The notes below the pieces were generated by a model. That model did no database searches and had not been told where the DNA came from. It saw only the letters and a list, made by a program, of their open reading frames with translations. Source: Taibaiella sp. (lineage in GTDB: Bacteria > Bacteroidota > Bacteroidia > Chitinophagales > Chitinophagaceae). Taken from it: 64,000 nucleotides of DNA. The stretch lies in NCBI GenBank assembly GCA_021740995.1, contig JAIOYR010000009.1, positions 1 to 64,000 of the forward strand. The letters are read 5' to 3'. Position 1 is the stretch's first letter. Every line of letters begins with the position of its first letter. This document shows positions 10,042-18,853 of this stretch, piece by piece. The position numbers were made by a program, and so were the translations under genes.

Positions 10042-11136
10042 TTACTGAACAGCAATTGACTCGCCTTCATCCAGGTCCTCGAATCCGGCTACTATCACTT
10101 TATCACCAGCCTCCAGTCCGGAAAGTACCTCTACCATTCCATTTGAATTGCGACCGGTGGTTATCATTTTTATTTTCGCCTTGTTGCCATCCGCCACGTA
10201 CACCATTTCACCTTCAGATGTTTTTTGTATTACTGATACCGGTACTACCAATGCGTTTTTGTTTTCGTAGTTTGCTATCTTCAGTATACAAGACATATTG
10301 GGGTGCAGGTTGTTATTGCCGCCCAGTTTTATCTGTACCAGAAATGAACGAGACATAGCGTCTACCGCTCTTGACACGAATGATATTTTCGTTTTTATGG
10401 TATCCTTATTGTCGGGGAATATGAGAAAAGCAGGGTCGCCTACTTTCACCTTACCTATATAGTTCTCACCCAGATTGGCTTCTGCTTTCAGCTTGCTGGT
10501 GTTCACCACTCTTATGAAAGCCGATGGCGATTGTGACTGGTCGCCTACCTTCAGGCTTACCATATCTACTGTGCCGCTAATGGGCGATGTAATATTATTG
10601 AGGTCTCTGCCTGCCTTGGCTACCGCTTTTTGTTTCAGCAGGTTTTCATACTGTGTCTTAGCAGACATCAGTTGCACCTCTGTACCTATGTTTTGTTCCC
10701 ACAACTTTTGTTGCTTTTCATAGAGTGCCTTAGCCAGTTCTATCTGCGGCTCCATGGCATCTATCTGTTGTTGTGCAATTGCTGCATCGAGCGTAGCCAG
10801 CACCTGACCCTGATTTACATGCTGTCCTACCTGCACATTTACACGGTTCACAGTACCCATAGTGCGTGCAGTTGCATTTACCACTTCATCGCCATTTATC
10901 TGCGATTGTACTTCTATAAATGCATTGAAGACTGTAGGCTGTATTTCCGCTACTGATATTGCAGTCACCTTGCCGCCGCTGCTATCTTTGTTGTTGAGCT
11001 CCAATGTTTTAATTTTCATATCGAGCGCTGCACGATCTTTCTTAAGTGCTGCAAGTTCTGCGGATGGGTCCTTTGAGCCGCCGCCGCATGATGCGAATAC
11101 TATAGCCGGAATAAGTAATAAATAAGAACGTTTCAT
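10042..11136 (-). CDS. Efflux RND periplasmic adaptor (membrane-fusion) lipoprotein
   Basis: A 364-residue adaptor that bridges the pump and the TolC channel. The signal peptide ends in a lipobox (VFAS then Cys17), followed by a Gly/Lys/Asp-rich tether. A coiled-coil hairpin (residues about 25-50 and 115-150) flanks the two lipoyl halves (GTVNRVNVQVGQHVNQGQVLA; ITSPISGTVDMVSLKVGDQ). A beta-barrel and a membrane-proximal domain with GLEAGDKVIVAG follow. Gene order, strand and close spacing tie it to the upstream TolC gene and downstream pump. Confidence 0.93.
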   Translation of the reverse strand: MKRSYLLLIPAIVFASCGGGSKDPSAELAALKKDRAALDMKIKTLELNNKDSSGGKVTAISVAEIQPTVFNAFIEVQSQINGDEVVNATARTMGTVNRVNVQVGQHVNQGQVLATLDAAIAQQQIDAMEPQIELAKALYEKQQKLWEQNIGTEVQLMSAKTQYENLLKQKAVAKAGRDLNNITSPISGTVDMVSLKVGDQSQSPSAFIRVVNTSKLKAEANLGENYIGKVKVGDPAFLIFPDNKDTIKTKISFVSRAVDAMSRSFLVQIKLGGNNNLHPNMSCILKIANYENKNALVVPVSVIQKTSEGEMVYVADGNKAKIKMITTGRNSNGMVEVLSGLEAGDKVIVAGFEDLDEGESIAVQ

Positions 11137-11228
11137 TTTATAGTGTGTTTTTTATTTTAGTAGAAAGGTATTAGTCGAAAGTAGAAGGTTGTTTATGTTT
11201 TGTAATTTGTCTTAGTCTTTTTGGAATT

Positions 11229-12581
11229 TTACTTCAGTAGTCCCAGTGCTTTTTTCAGGTCAGCTTCAGCATTTATCACTTCGAGCAAAGCAGAGAAATA
11301 ATTGTTTTGAGAGCGTAGGAGATCCGTTTGCGCAGTAGTTACTTCCAGGTTGCTGCCTACACCTGCTTTGTATTTTTTCTGAGCAAGGTCCAGTACTGTA
11401 TTTGACAACTCCAGATTGCGCTTTTGGCTCTGTACCTGCAGTAATGAATTCTTCAGGGTAGTTCTTGCTGTAGCTGCCTGAAAGTCGATAGACTGCTTTG
11501 TAAATTCGATATTGTTTTTTGTTTTCTCTATTTTCAGTCTTGCCTCACGTACCTGGTGCTGACGTACAAAACCATTGAATATAGGTGCATTGAGCGCAAA
11601 ACCAAATATGGAACTTGGCATGTATGAATCGAATTTGAAAATATTTTCTAATTTATCGTTACCATAATTGGAACCATAAGACCAGAAGCCACTCAATGAA
11701 GGCAATGCGGATAGCTTATACCTTTTCAGATCAAACTCGTTTAGTTTCAGCGCTGTCATCAATACATTGTACTCTGGCACCCGCTCATAATTTTCTTTCT
11801 CTGTAATCAAAGCCATACCCGATTCTCTTCCTTTTTCCACATCAGTATCCGTAAGGATAATTGGGGTATTTATATCCATACCCAAATTGTACTTCAGCAC
11901 CTGCTCTGCTACTGTAAGCATGTTACCTACTTTCATGCTGTCTGTTGCCAGATTGTTTATCTGCACACTGGTGCGGTCTACGTCTATCTTCTCTGCAAAT
12001 CCTGCGTTTCTGGTTTTTACCAGATCGCTTTCCATGCTTCTTGCCAGTACCAGCGAGCTTTTTATGATGTCAAACTGCTTATAAGCAATGACCAGCGAAT
12101 TGTAGGCCTTATAGATGTTGTAACGTACACTTTCCTGAGTTACTTTTTCCGACTGGCGTGCCATATCCATTACCGTATTGCGTGCCTGCAAGGCTACTAT
12201 TACACTACCGTCAAACAGCACCTGAGAGGTTGTAACATTAGCAGAAGCTGAATAGGGCAAGGAAAACTGAAGCGGTACAATTGTACCTTTTGGAACTACA
12301 ATGCCACCTGACGGAAAAGTACTTGCGTCTATAAACTGGCTGGGAACAATATTGGCATAAGAGAAATCTGCTTTACCATTTATATGGGGCAAAGCTGCCG
12401 AAGTAGTTTGTTTCACCTGAGCCTCCTGTATCAGCATGTCTATGTGTGCATTCTTTACAGAATAGTTGTTCTGTAAGGCGTAGGCTATACAATCATTCAG
12501 GCTCAGTCTTACAGGCGTTTGTGCCTGTGTGCTAGTTGTTGCTATAATTGCACTAAATAGTGCTATATATACTTTTCTCAT
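11229..12581 (-). CDS. TolC-family outer-membrane efflux channel
   Basis: A 450-residue outer-membrane factor with signal peptide (to about residue 20, ending STQAQ) and two repeats of long helical hairpins. 'LSLNDCIAYALQNNYSVK' at the mature N terminus is the family start, and 'LDLAQKKYKAGVGSNLEVTTAQ' is the signature of the second repeat. It forms the trimeric exit duct for the adjacent pump. Its ATG overlaps the stop of the upstream TetR gene by four bases, showing translational coupling with the regulator. Confidence 0.92.
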   Translation of the reverse strand: MRKVYIALFSAIIATTSTQAQTPVRLSLNDCIAYALQNNYSVKNAHIDMLIQEAQVKQTTSAALPHINGKADFSYANIVPSQFIDASTFPSGGIVVPKGTIVPLQFSLPYSASANVTTSQVLFDGSVIVALQARNTVMDMARQSEKVTQESVRYNIYKAYNSLVIAYKQFDIIKSSLVLARSMESDLVKTRNAGFAEKIDVDRTSVQINNLATDSMKVGNMLTVAEQVLKYNLGMDINTPIILTDTDVEKGRESGMALITEKENYERVPEYNVLMTALKLNEFDLKRYKLSALPSLSGFWSYGSNYGNDKLENIFKFDSYMPSSIFGFALNAPIFNGFVRQHQVREARLKIEKTKNNIEFTKQSIDFQAATARTTLKNSLLQVQSQKRNLELSNTVLDLAQKKYKAGVGSNLEVTTAQTDLLRSQNNYFSALLEVINAEADLKKALGLLK

Positions 12582-13207
12582 ATTGCGGTTGTTGTGTTCT
12601 TTAAGTACTTTTCTTTATATGTTACGTATTGTTCTATTCCTTTTGGGGTCATTATACCATACATGAAGTGTTCGCCTATTTCTAAAGCCACACTCATGAG
12701 GCCGGTGCGATCATTTACCAGCAGGTTGGGATGCAGTGCCATCAACGAGGTTTCTATTTTATACCTTCCCAGCAACTCAGCGTTCAATCCCTCCCGGTAC
12801 AGCCCTTCTTTAATTCCTTGAAGGATATTGTCCCGAACCATTGCTACATCTTGTTCCAGCAACAGGTCCCTGAATTTTTTGTATGCCTCCGGGAAAAAAC
12901 GTTGCATTTCGAACATTGCCATAGGGTTCATTTCTCTATGTATCTTGTCGAAAAAGGCAAGTATCTTAACCATTGCCTCTATAGCATTGTCAGCACCCTG
13001 TAGCACACAGGAGCAATTATCTGTTGTATTGTTTTTATACCAGATTACAGATTCGTTTACTACCTCTTGTTTATTGGCAAAATGCTGATATAGTGTTTTT
13101 TTTGAAATGCCAGCTCTCCGGGCAATATCATCCATAGTAATAGACTTAAAGCCATATTGGCTAAACAATTCTATAGATGAACTTAATATTTTCTCCAATG
13201 CCTCCAT
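12578..13207 (-). CDS. TetR/AcrR-family repressor of the efflux operon
   Basis: A 209-residue regulator. The N-terminal helix-turn-helix reads SITMDDIARRAGISKKTLYQHFANKQEVV (about residues 22-50 in pieces), and a variable ligand-binding C-terminal domain follows. It is the first gene of the operon and its start lies 20 bases from a 28-bp inverted repeat that overlaps its own promoter. It therefore probably represses itself together with tolC, adaptor and pump, and is released by a pump substrate. The regulation is inferred from layout. Confidence 0.92.
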   Translation of the reverse strand: MEALEKILSSSIELFSQYGFKSITMDDIARRAGISKKTLYQHFANKQEVVNESVIWYKNNTTDNCSCVLQGADNAIEAMVKILAFFDKIHREMNPMAMFEMQRFFPEAYKKFRDLLLEQDVAMVRDNILQGIKEGLYREGLNAELLGRYKIETSLMALHPNLLVNDRTGLMSVALEIGEHFMYGIMTPKGIEQYVTYKEKYLKNTTTAI

Positions 13208-13217
13208 AATTACGGGA

Positions 13218-13254
13218 CAAAACTACGGAAACATTTTTTACAAAAAACGTTTCC
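13218..13254 (-). promoter_or_regulatory. Efflux operon promoter with palindromic TetR operator
   Basis: The inverted repeat GGAAACATTTTTT (13227-13239) / AAAAAACGTTTCC (13242-13254) matches at 12 of 13 positions with a 2-base centre. A minus-strand -7 box TAGTTTTG lies at 13218-13225, just downstream and 11 bases from the TetR ATG. The palindrome covers the region where the -33 element would sit, the expected place for a repressor. Confidence 0.75.
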
Positions 13255-13480
13255 ACAGTATTTTTTGTCTCTATGAGCGTATTGAGGGAAGTAATAATGA
13301 TACAAAACGAAAATCAATACAAGTAGCATCATAATATAACATTATCCGCAATGTAGGATTAGAGAAGATTCAATATATATGATGATTTTGATAAAAAAGG
13401 GAATGAATAGATACTGAGCGTGTATTATTACTGGCTTATCTACGGCCGTGTTGAAGCATTTTTATTTTACCTTTGCCTCT

Positions 13481-14506
13481 ATGCCGTCTTTACAGGAACA
13501 AATACAAGTGCTGGAGCAGGAAATAAATGCCTTCAGCCCCACCGATGCCGCAGGGCTAGAGCAATACCGTATCAGGTTTCTGGGAACAAAAGGTCTGGTA
13601 AAACAGTTGGCCACCGAAATGAAAAACGTTCCACCTGAGGGGCGTAAAGAAGCCGGCATGTTGCTCAATGGCTTTAAAAACCTGGCAGAAGCCAGATATG
13701 AGGAGTTTGCTGCAACGCTCAGTGCAGGTGCTGCCAATACCAACGCCATTGATATCAGTCTCCCCGGCACACCGCTGGCGGCAGGTACCCGCCACCCATT
13801 GCGGATGGTAGAAAATCAAATGGTAGGCATCTTTGAAAAAATCGGATTCAGTGTAGCAACAGGCCCTGAAATTGAAGACGACTGGCACAACTTCACATCA
13901 CTCAATATGCCCGAGCATCATACTGCACGGGATATGCAGGATACGTTTTATGTAGCGCAAAATCCGGATTGGGTATTGCGTACACATACCTCATCGGTGC
14001 AGGCACGCATACTCGAAACTACCCCTTTGCCGGTTAGGGTCATTTGTCCGGGCAGGGTATACAGAAACGAAACCATATCGGCACGTGCCCATTGTTTCTT
14101 TCATCAGTGCGAGGGCTTGTATGTAGATAAGGGTGTTTCTTTTGCTGACCTTAAACAAACCCTTTATTACTTTGTTACAGAAATGTTCGGACCCGATACC
14201 AAGGTTCGTTTCCGTCCATCCTACTTCCCCTTCACAGAGCCCAGTGCCGAGATGGATATTTCGTGCACCGTATGTGGTGGCTCAGGTTGCAACCTATGCA
14301 AGCACAGCGGGTGGGTAGAGATTCTTGGCTGTGGCATGGTGCATCCTAATATGCTGCGCAACTTCGGTATAGACCCGGAGGTATACACCGGTTTTGCCTT
14401 CGGCATGGGTGTAGAGCGCATTACTCAGATCAAGTTTCAGGTGAACGACCTCAGGCTTTATTCACAGAATGATGTACGCTTTCTCCGGCAGTTTCAGGGG
14501 TTGTAG
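13481..14506 (+). CDS. pheS: Phenylalanyl-tRNA synthetase alpha subunit
   Basis: A 341-residue class II synthetase subunit that, with PheT, charges tRNA-Phe. It has the N-terminal coiled coil (residues 1-80), motif 2 around HCFFHQCEGLYVD, the catalytic FRPSYFPFTEPSAEMD, and motif 3 GFAFGMGVERI. A Cys4 cluster (CTVCGGSGCNLC) sits before GWVEI, as in many PheS proteins. The ATG at 13481 is chosen over a GTG 33 bases upstream because MPSLQEQI is a normal start. A -7 box TACCTTTG at 13468-13475 ends 5 bases before it, which suggests a leaderless message. pheT is not adjacent. Confidence 0.95.
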   Translation: MPSLQEQIQVLEQEINAFSPTDAAGLEQYRIRFLGTKGLVKQLATEMKNVPPEGRKEAGMLLNGFKNLAEARYEEFAATLSAGAANTNAIDISLPGTPLAAGTRHPLRMVENQMVGIFEKIGFSVATGPEIEDDWHNFTSLNMPEHHTARDMQDTFYVAQNPDWVLRTHTSSVQARILETTPLPVRVICPGRVYRNETISARAHCFFHQCEGLYVDKGVSFADLKQTLYYFVTEMFGPDTKVRFRPSYFPFTEPSAEMDISCTVCGGSGCNLCKHSGWVEILGCGMVHPNMLRNFGIDPEVYTGFAFGMGVERITQIKFQVNDLRLYSQNDVRFLRQFQGL

Positions 14507-14587
14507 CTAGTGTCATTACCTTAGGAGGGTTTCATGTTACGTAACTTCATTCAAGCCATTTCAGGGTTGGTGTTCTATATCCGTGTT

Positions 14588-14634
14588 CCGCAGGTTTCGC
14601 CTGCGGTTATTCACATTCAAGCCCTACAGGCTTG
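14588..14634. repeat. REP-like double hairpin
   Basis: There are two short hairpins in tandem. The first is CCGCAGG / CCTGCGG (14588-14594, 14600-14606, 5-base loop); the second is CAAGCC / GGCTTG (14618-14623, 14629-14634, 5-base loop). They lie between the convergent ends of pheS and the MBL-hydrolase gene. The form resembles dispersed REP-type elements of Bacteroidota intergenic regions, but whether it recurs in this genome cannot be seen here. Confidence 0.5.
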
Positions 14635-14668
14635 CTTCAGTATATGACATTTGATTGAAGGTAAAAGC

Positions 14669-15787
14669 TTATTGCAGTCCATTCCACCATTCCTCATGAT
14701 GTGTGGTATCGACTAGTTTTACTGCTTTACCTATCATCGGGTGCATTAGTGGCATGTTCCTTTGTTTTGCTTCTTTTACCACACGCATTATAGGTTCATC
14801 CCAGTCGTGTAGTGCCAGTGCAAACTTTGACCAGTGCACCGGGAACAGCTTTTGGGCATTTAGTTCTACAGCAGCTTTTACTACTTCCTCCGGCATCATG
14901 TGTATGTATTTCCAGTATTCATTGTACTGCCCGTTCTCCAGTATAGCCAGGCTGAACGGACCATGCTGCGCACCTATAGTTGCGAAGTGGGTATCATAGC
15001 CCGAATCACCACCTATGAATATCTTCTGGCTGGGAGTAGATAGCACAAACGATGTCCACAAGGTTCCATTCCTTTTCAAACCTCTTCCTGAAAAGTGGCG
15101 CGATGGCACAAGGGTAGCCTCGAAACCACTGTCCAATATTATATGTTCATTCCAGTCGCGCTCTATAATCATAGAGGTATCATATCCCCAATGCTCCAGG
15201 TGCGCACCTACACCCAGTCCGGTAATCACATGCTTTACTTTATGCCTCAGTGCTACCACTGTTCTATGGTCCAGATGGTCGTAGTGGTCGTGAGAAATAA
15301 AGAGGTAATCTATCTCAGGCATGTCATCGGCAGTATATACATCTGCACCCTTGAAACTCTTGGTGGTAAAGCTTAGCGGAGACGCATTGCCGCTGAATAC
15401 CGGATCTACCAGAATCCGCTTTCCATCCAGTTGCATCAGGTAAGATGAATGTCCGAACCATACTATCAGGTTCTCATTGGGATTGAGTTTTTTCAGGTCT
15501 GTCTTCTCCGATGGTAATACCATAGCCGGTGCTACTCTTTTGCTTTGTCCAAAGAAGAAATCCTTGAAAACAGTATAGTAACTTACACCTTCTTTCAGCG
15601 AGGGTGTATTATTCAGATTCTGAAAAGCCCCGTCTCTGTAATTGGGAGATTTTTTCAGTTTTTCCATGCGTGCACCAGCTGGTGCTTTTCCAAATTGTGG
15701 TTGTTTCATATACAGGAACACTATTAAAACTAAGATGGCAATCAGCAGTGCTATGACAACTAATATTTTAAGAAATATCTTTATCAT
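14669..15787 (-). CDS. Membrane-anchored MBL-fold metallohydrolase (NAPE-PLD / UlaG-like)
   Basis: A 372-residue protein with one N-terminal hydrophobic anchor (residues 5-27) and a metallo-beta-lactamase fold. It shows the metal motif SHDHYDHLDH, an upstream WFGHSSYLMQLDGKRILVDPVFS, a GGDSGYD strand and a late PVHWSKF histidine. The pattern is that of the N-acyl-phosphatidylethanolamine phospholipase D-like branch. Substrate is unknown; a phospholipid or other phosphoester is a guess. The gene is on the same strand as the SDR gene 29 bases upstream and may share its transcript. Confidence 0.85.
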   Translation of the reverse strand: MIKIFLKILVVIALLIAILVLIVFLYMKQPQFGKAPAGARMEKLKKSPNYRDGAFQNLNNTPSLKEGVSYYTVFKDFFFGQSKRVAPAMVLPSEKTDLKKLNPNENLIVWFGHSSYLMQLDGKRILVDPVFSGNASPLSFTTKSFKGADVYTADDMPEIDYLFISHDHYDHLDHRTVVALRHKVKHVITGLGVGAHLEHWGYDTSMIIERDWNEHIILDSGFEATLVPSRHFSGRGLKRNGTLWTSFVLSTPSQKIFIGGDSGYDTHFATIGAQHGPFSLAILENGQYNEYWKYIHMMPEEVVKAAVELNAQKLFPVHWSKFALALHDWDEPIMRVVKEAKQRNMPLMHPMIGKAVKLVDTTHHEEWWNGLQ

Positions 15788-15816
15788 TTTATCTCATTTC
15801 TACCTCTTTCAATTCA

Positions 15817-16632
15817 CTATTTTATCATGCTCATCAATACTTTGTCGAACATTCGATCTGAAAGTATCTTTCGTAGAAACAAAATCAGCTTTGCGCCACC
15901 ACCTGCGGCATACCTTGTTTTGGGTCGTGTTGCCATTATTGCTTTTTCTATTACTCTGGCTATTACTATTGGTTCTGCACCCATTTTCTCATCGCCGCTC
16001 TCCAGCATTTTGGCATGTTTGTGTGCCAGTGTACCGTAGGCGGTATTGCCAGATGTTTTTATCAAATGTTCTCTGGCTATTCTGTTCCATTCTGTTTTTA
16101 TAGCACCCGGCTTTATTACTACTACGTCTATACCAAACTGCTTCAGCTCCATGCGTATACTATCGCTCAGGCCCTCTACTGCAAATTTTGTAGCATGATA
16201 CCATGCGCCATGCGGCTCTCCTATACTTCCACCTATCGACGAGATGTTGATAATCCTTCCACTATGTTGCGCCCTCATTGTAGGCAACACCAGTTGGGTG
16301 AGTCGTGCCAATCCGAAGATATTGACTTCGAACTGATAGCGTGCTTCTGATATCGGTACATCTTCCAGTGCACCATAGGAGCCATACCCCGCATTATTTA
16401 CAAGGCCGTCTATACGCTTTTCGGTTTCTATAATTTTGGCTACACCAGCTACCATAGATGCATCATCTGTTACGTCCATCTCCAGCAACTTCGCTCCTGC
16501 AGCTGCTATGTCTTGCATTTTATCGGTGCGGCGTGCTGCAGCATATACTATACAGCCGTCCTGCAACAGCAGTTTTACTGTCTCTTTACCTATTCCGGAT
16601 GAGGCTCCGGTAACCAGAATTACTTTTTTCAT
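15817..16632 (-). CDS. Short-chain dehydrogenase/reductase
   Basis: A 271-residue NAD(P)-dependent oxidoreductase. It has the cofactor motif TGASSGIGKE at residues 8-17, the NNAGYGSYG stretch, the catalytic Ser in ISSIGGSIG and YHATK for Tyr/Lys. The C-terminal part resembles SDRs annotated as retinol- or 17-beta-hydroxysteroid-type. The substrate is not predictable. A TetR gene lies 45 bases upstream on the same strand, and a palindrome sits directly before the start, so induction through that regulator is likely. Confidence 0.9.
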   Translation of the reverse strand: MKKVILVTGASSGIGKETVKLLLQDGCIVYAAARRTDKMQDIAAAGAKLLEMDVTDDASMVAGVAKIIETEKRIDGLVNNAGYGSYGALEDVPISEARYQFEVNIFGLARLTQLVLPTMRAQHSGRIINISSIGGSIGEPHGAWYHATKFAVEGLSDSIRMELKQFGIDVVVIKPGAIKTEWNRIAREHLIKTSGNTAYGTLAHKHAKMLESGDEKMGAEPIVIARVIEKAIMATRPKTRYAAGGGAKLILFLRKILSDRMFDKVLMSMIK

Positions 16633-16640
16633 TTTTTGTA

Positions 16641-16658
16641 GATTGACTAATCGGTCAA
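16641..16658. promoter_or_regulatory. Probable TetR operator before the SDR gene
   Basis: The site reads GATTGACTAATCGGTCAA. The core TTGACT-AATC-GGTCAA is a dyad with one G:T-type mismatch and has the form of many FadR-like TetR operators (TGACC...GGTCA). The first twelve bases, GATTGACTAATC, occur again exactly at 17246-17257 over the start of the TetR gene. Confidence 0.6.
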
Positions 16659-16677
16659 TATTTTTGTTAAAAAAATT

Positions 16678-17259
16678 TTACACTGAAATCATTCCCCATA
16701 CCATCTCAAAAGACTCTTCTATGAGTTTCTTTTGCGCGGCCGGTGTTGGTTTTGTTGTCATCAGGTATTGGTTGATACCAAATAGCTGGCTCGATAAGAG
16801 TGTATGAATAAACTCCACCGGCATCTTTTTCAGCACCTTCGCTTTTATGCCTTCGTTTATAAGATCCATTGCCACCCTGCTCTGTTTCTGTATTTCCTCC
16901 GGTGCCAGCATCAGCAGGTAGGGCGAACTCATGAATTGCTGCACAAACCTGAACTCAGTCATGTTTTCCATCCCCCAGTTAAGCGCACCAATAAAGAATG
17001 CCTTGCATTTTTCCTTTATAGGTAGATGCCCGTTTTCCCCAACATTCATACAAGCCGAAAGGCGGGTTTTTATATCCACATATAGTGCGACTATCAGTTC
17101 GTCCTTCGTATTGTAGTAATGAAACAAAGTGCCGTTTGCCACACCTGCTTCTTTGGCTATCTTGCTGGTAGGAGTTGCATGAAAGCCATGCTCCACAAAC
17201 AGCTTTAGTGCTGCGTTGAGTATTTCCCTTTGTTTATCTGTTGCAGATTGACTAATCAC
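16678..17259 (-). CDS. TetR/AcrR-family transcriptional regulator
   Basis: A 193-residue regulator with N-terminal helix-turn-helix (PTSKIAKEAGVANGTLFHYY, residues 30-49) and a C-terminal ligand domain. The only usable start is a GTG at 17259. A perfect promoter (TTTG-N19-TACTTTTG) ends 4 bases before it, so translation would begin at or very near the transcript end. The 12-base repeat GATTGACTAATC covers the first codons, suggesting autorepression. The likely regulon is itself plus the downstream SDR (and perhaps the MBL hydrolase). Confidence 0.88.
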   Translation of the reverse strand: MISQSATDKQREILNAALKLFVEHGFHATPTSKIAKEAGVANGTLFHYYNTKDELIVALYVDIKTRLSACMNVGENGHLPIKEKCKAFFIGALNWGMENMTEFRFVQQFMSSPYLLMLAPEEIQKQSRVAMDLINEGIKAKVLKKMPVEFIHTLLSSQLFGINQYLMTTKPTPAAQKKLIEESFEMVWGMISV

Positions 17260-17263
17260 TCCA

Positions 17264-17294
17264 CAAAAGTAGAAACAATATTGGTATTGCCAAA
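17264..17294 (-). promoter_or_regulatory. Consensus Bacteroidota promoter of the TetR gene
   Basis: On the minus strand TTTG (17291-17294), a 19-base spacer, then TACTTTTG (17264-17271). Both boxes and spacing fit the Bacteroidota sigma-A consensus exactly. Confidence 0.75.
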
Positions 17295-17315
17295 TTTATC
17301 TGGATTAGAGATTTG

Positions 17316-18719
17316 TTAAAGAAATATTTTACCGGGGTTCAGGATGCCATTCGGGTCAAAGACGTGCTTTATCTGTTTCATCAGGTTCATCTGCGTTTCG
17401 TTAAATGCAACATTCATATATTCCCGCTGCACCAGCCCTATGCCATGCTCACCGGATATGGTACCTCCCAGCCTCACTACCTCGCCGAACAGTTTGCGTA
17501 TGCCTGCGGGGAGCTTCGTATTCCAGTCTTCGTCGCTCATTCCTGCTTTTACTATATTCACGTGCAGGTTGCCATCGCCCGCATGACCGTAGCATACTGA
17601 GTGAAAGCCGTATTCCCTGCCTATTTCTTTTACAATAGTGAGTAGTTCGGGCAACTCTGCACGTGGTACTACCGTGTCTTCTTCTTTGTAAATTGAATTG
17701 CTTTTTACCGCCTCTCCCACTTTTCTGCGCAGTGTCCACAACATTTGTTTTTGTTCGTGGCTGTCTGCCATCAGCACCTCATCTATATCATACTGCTGCA
17801 CTATCTGAGACATAGCTTCTGCATCTCTGTACAGTTCATCCATATTATTTCCATCTACTTCTATCAACAGGTGTGCAGCTATGTCGTCCGGCAGGCTGAT
17901 ACCTGTGGCCTGCACATAGCGCATAGACCACTCCAGTGCATCCCGCTCCATAAATTCCAGTGCAGATGGCGTATAACCTGCCAGAAATATCGCATTAACT
18001 GCCGCACATGCCTGCACCGCTGAGCGAAATGGCACTAACAGCAACAAATCATGTTTTACAGGTGGTATCAGTCGCAGCACAATCCTGGTTATTATACCCA
18101 GTGTGCCCTCGCTACCTACTATTAGTTGCGTAAGATTGTATCCCGTAGCATTCTTCAGCACATTGGCGCCAGTCCATATTATCTCACCGTTAGGCAATAC
18201 TATTTCCAGGTTCAGTACATAATCTTTCACAACCCCATATTTCACTGCTCTGGGCCCTCCACTGTTTTCAGATACATTGCCTCCTATAAAACACGACCCC
18301 TTACTTGCCGGATCCGGCGGATAGAATAAGCCCTCATTTTTCACAGCCTCTTGCAACACCTGTGTTATTACGCCGGGCTCGGTAGTTACTTGAAAATTTC
18401 TTTTGTCAATTTTCAGTATCTTATTAAAACGCTTCATATCCAGCACCACACCCCCGGTCACGGGTAATGCACCTCCGCTTAGTCCGGTACCGGCACCACG
18501 TGGTGTTACGGCAATTAGATGCTCATTGCAATACTTCATTATGCTACTAATCTCTTCTGCTGTGCCCGGCAGCAGCACTACTTCCGGGATATACCGCAGA
18601 TCTTCTGTTTGGTCAGCCGCACATCGTGCCCTTTGTTCCTCATCGGTATGCACATACTGTAGTCCGGTTACAGACCCGAAAAATGAAATATCCTCTTGTT
18701 GAATTTTCTTATACGGCAT
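17316..18719 (-). CDS. FAD-linked oxidase, glycolate oxidase / D-lactate dehydrogenase type (GlcD-like)
   Basis: A 467-residue flavoprotein with an N-terminal FAD_binding_4 domain: VTPRGAGTGLSGGALPVTGGVVLD around residues 85-108 and GGNVSENSGGPRAVKYG around 148. The C-terminal FAD-oxidase domain contains CYGHAGDGNLHVNI and ends GTISGEHGIG...DPNGILNPGK. It oxidises a 2-hydroxy acid, such as glycolate or D-lactate, and probably passes electrons to the quinone pool. The start is set at ATG 18719 (MPYKKIQQED); an upstream extension adds 18 residues not expected in the family. No GlcE/GlcF partner is adjacent. Confidence 0.9.
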   Translation of the reverse strand: MPYKKIQQEDISFFGSVTGLQYVHTDEEQRARCAADQTEDLRYIPEVVLLPGTAEEISSIMKYCNEHLIAVTPRGAGTGLSGGALPVTGGVVLDMKRFNKILKIDKRNFQVTTEPGVITQVLQEAVKNEGLFYPPDPASKGSCFIGGNVSENSGGPRAVKYGVVKDYVLNLEIVLPNGEIIWTGANVLKNATGYNLTQLIVGSEGTLGIITRIVLRLIPPVKHDLLLLVPFRSAVQACAAVNAIFLAGYTPSALEFMERDALEWSMRYVQATGISLPDDIAAHLLIEVDGNNMDELYRDAEAMSQIVQQYDIDEVLMADSHEQKQMLWTLRRKVGEAVKSNSIYKEEDTVVPRAELPELLTIVKEIGREYGFHSVCYGHAGDGNLHVNIVKAGMSDEDWNTKLPAGIRKLFGEVVRLGGTISGEHGIGLVQREYMNVAFNETQMNLMKQIKHVFDPNGILNPGKIFL

Positions 18720-18853
18720 ATTGCAAAGTTGCAGAAAATAAATGGGGCTTAATACACCTATCAGTAGCACCATGCATTCGGTCTCATCTATGATATACTT
18801 TTCACTTGTTTTCTTTATTCAGATATCTCGATCTCAAAACCTCAAAAACACGC

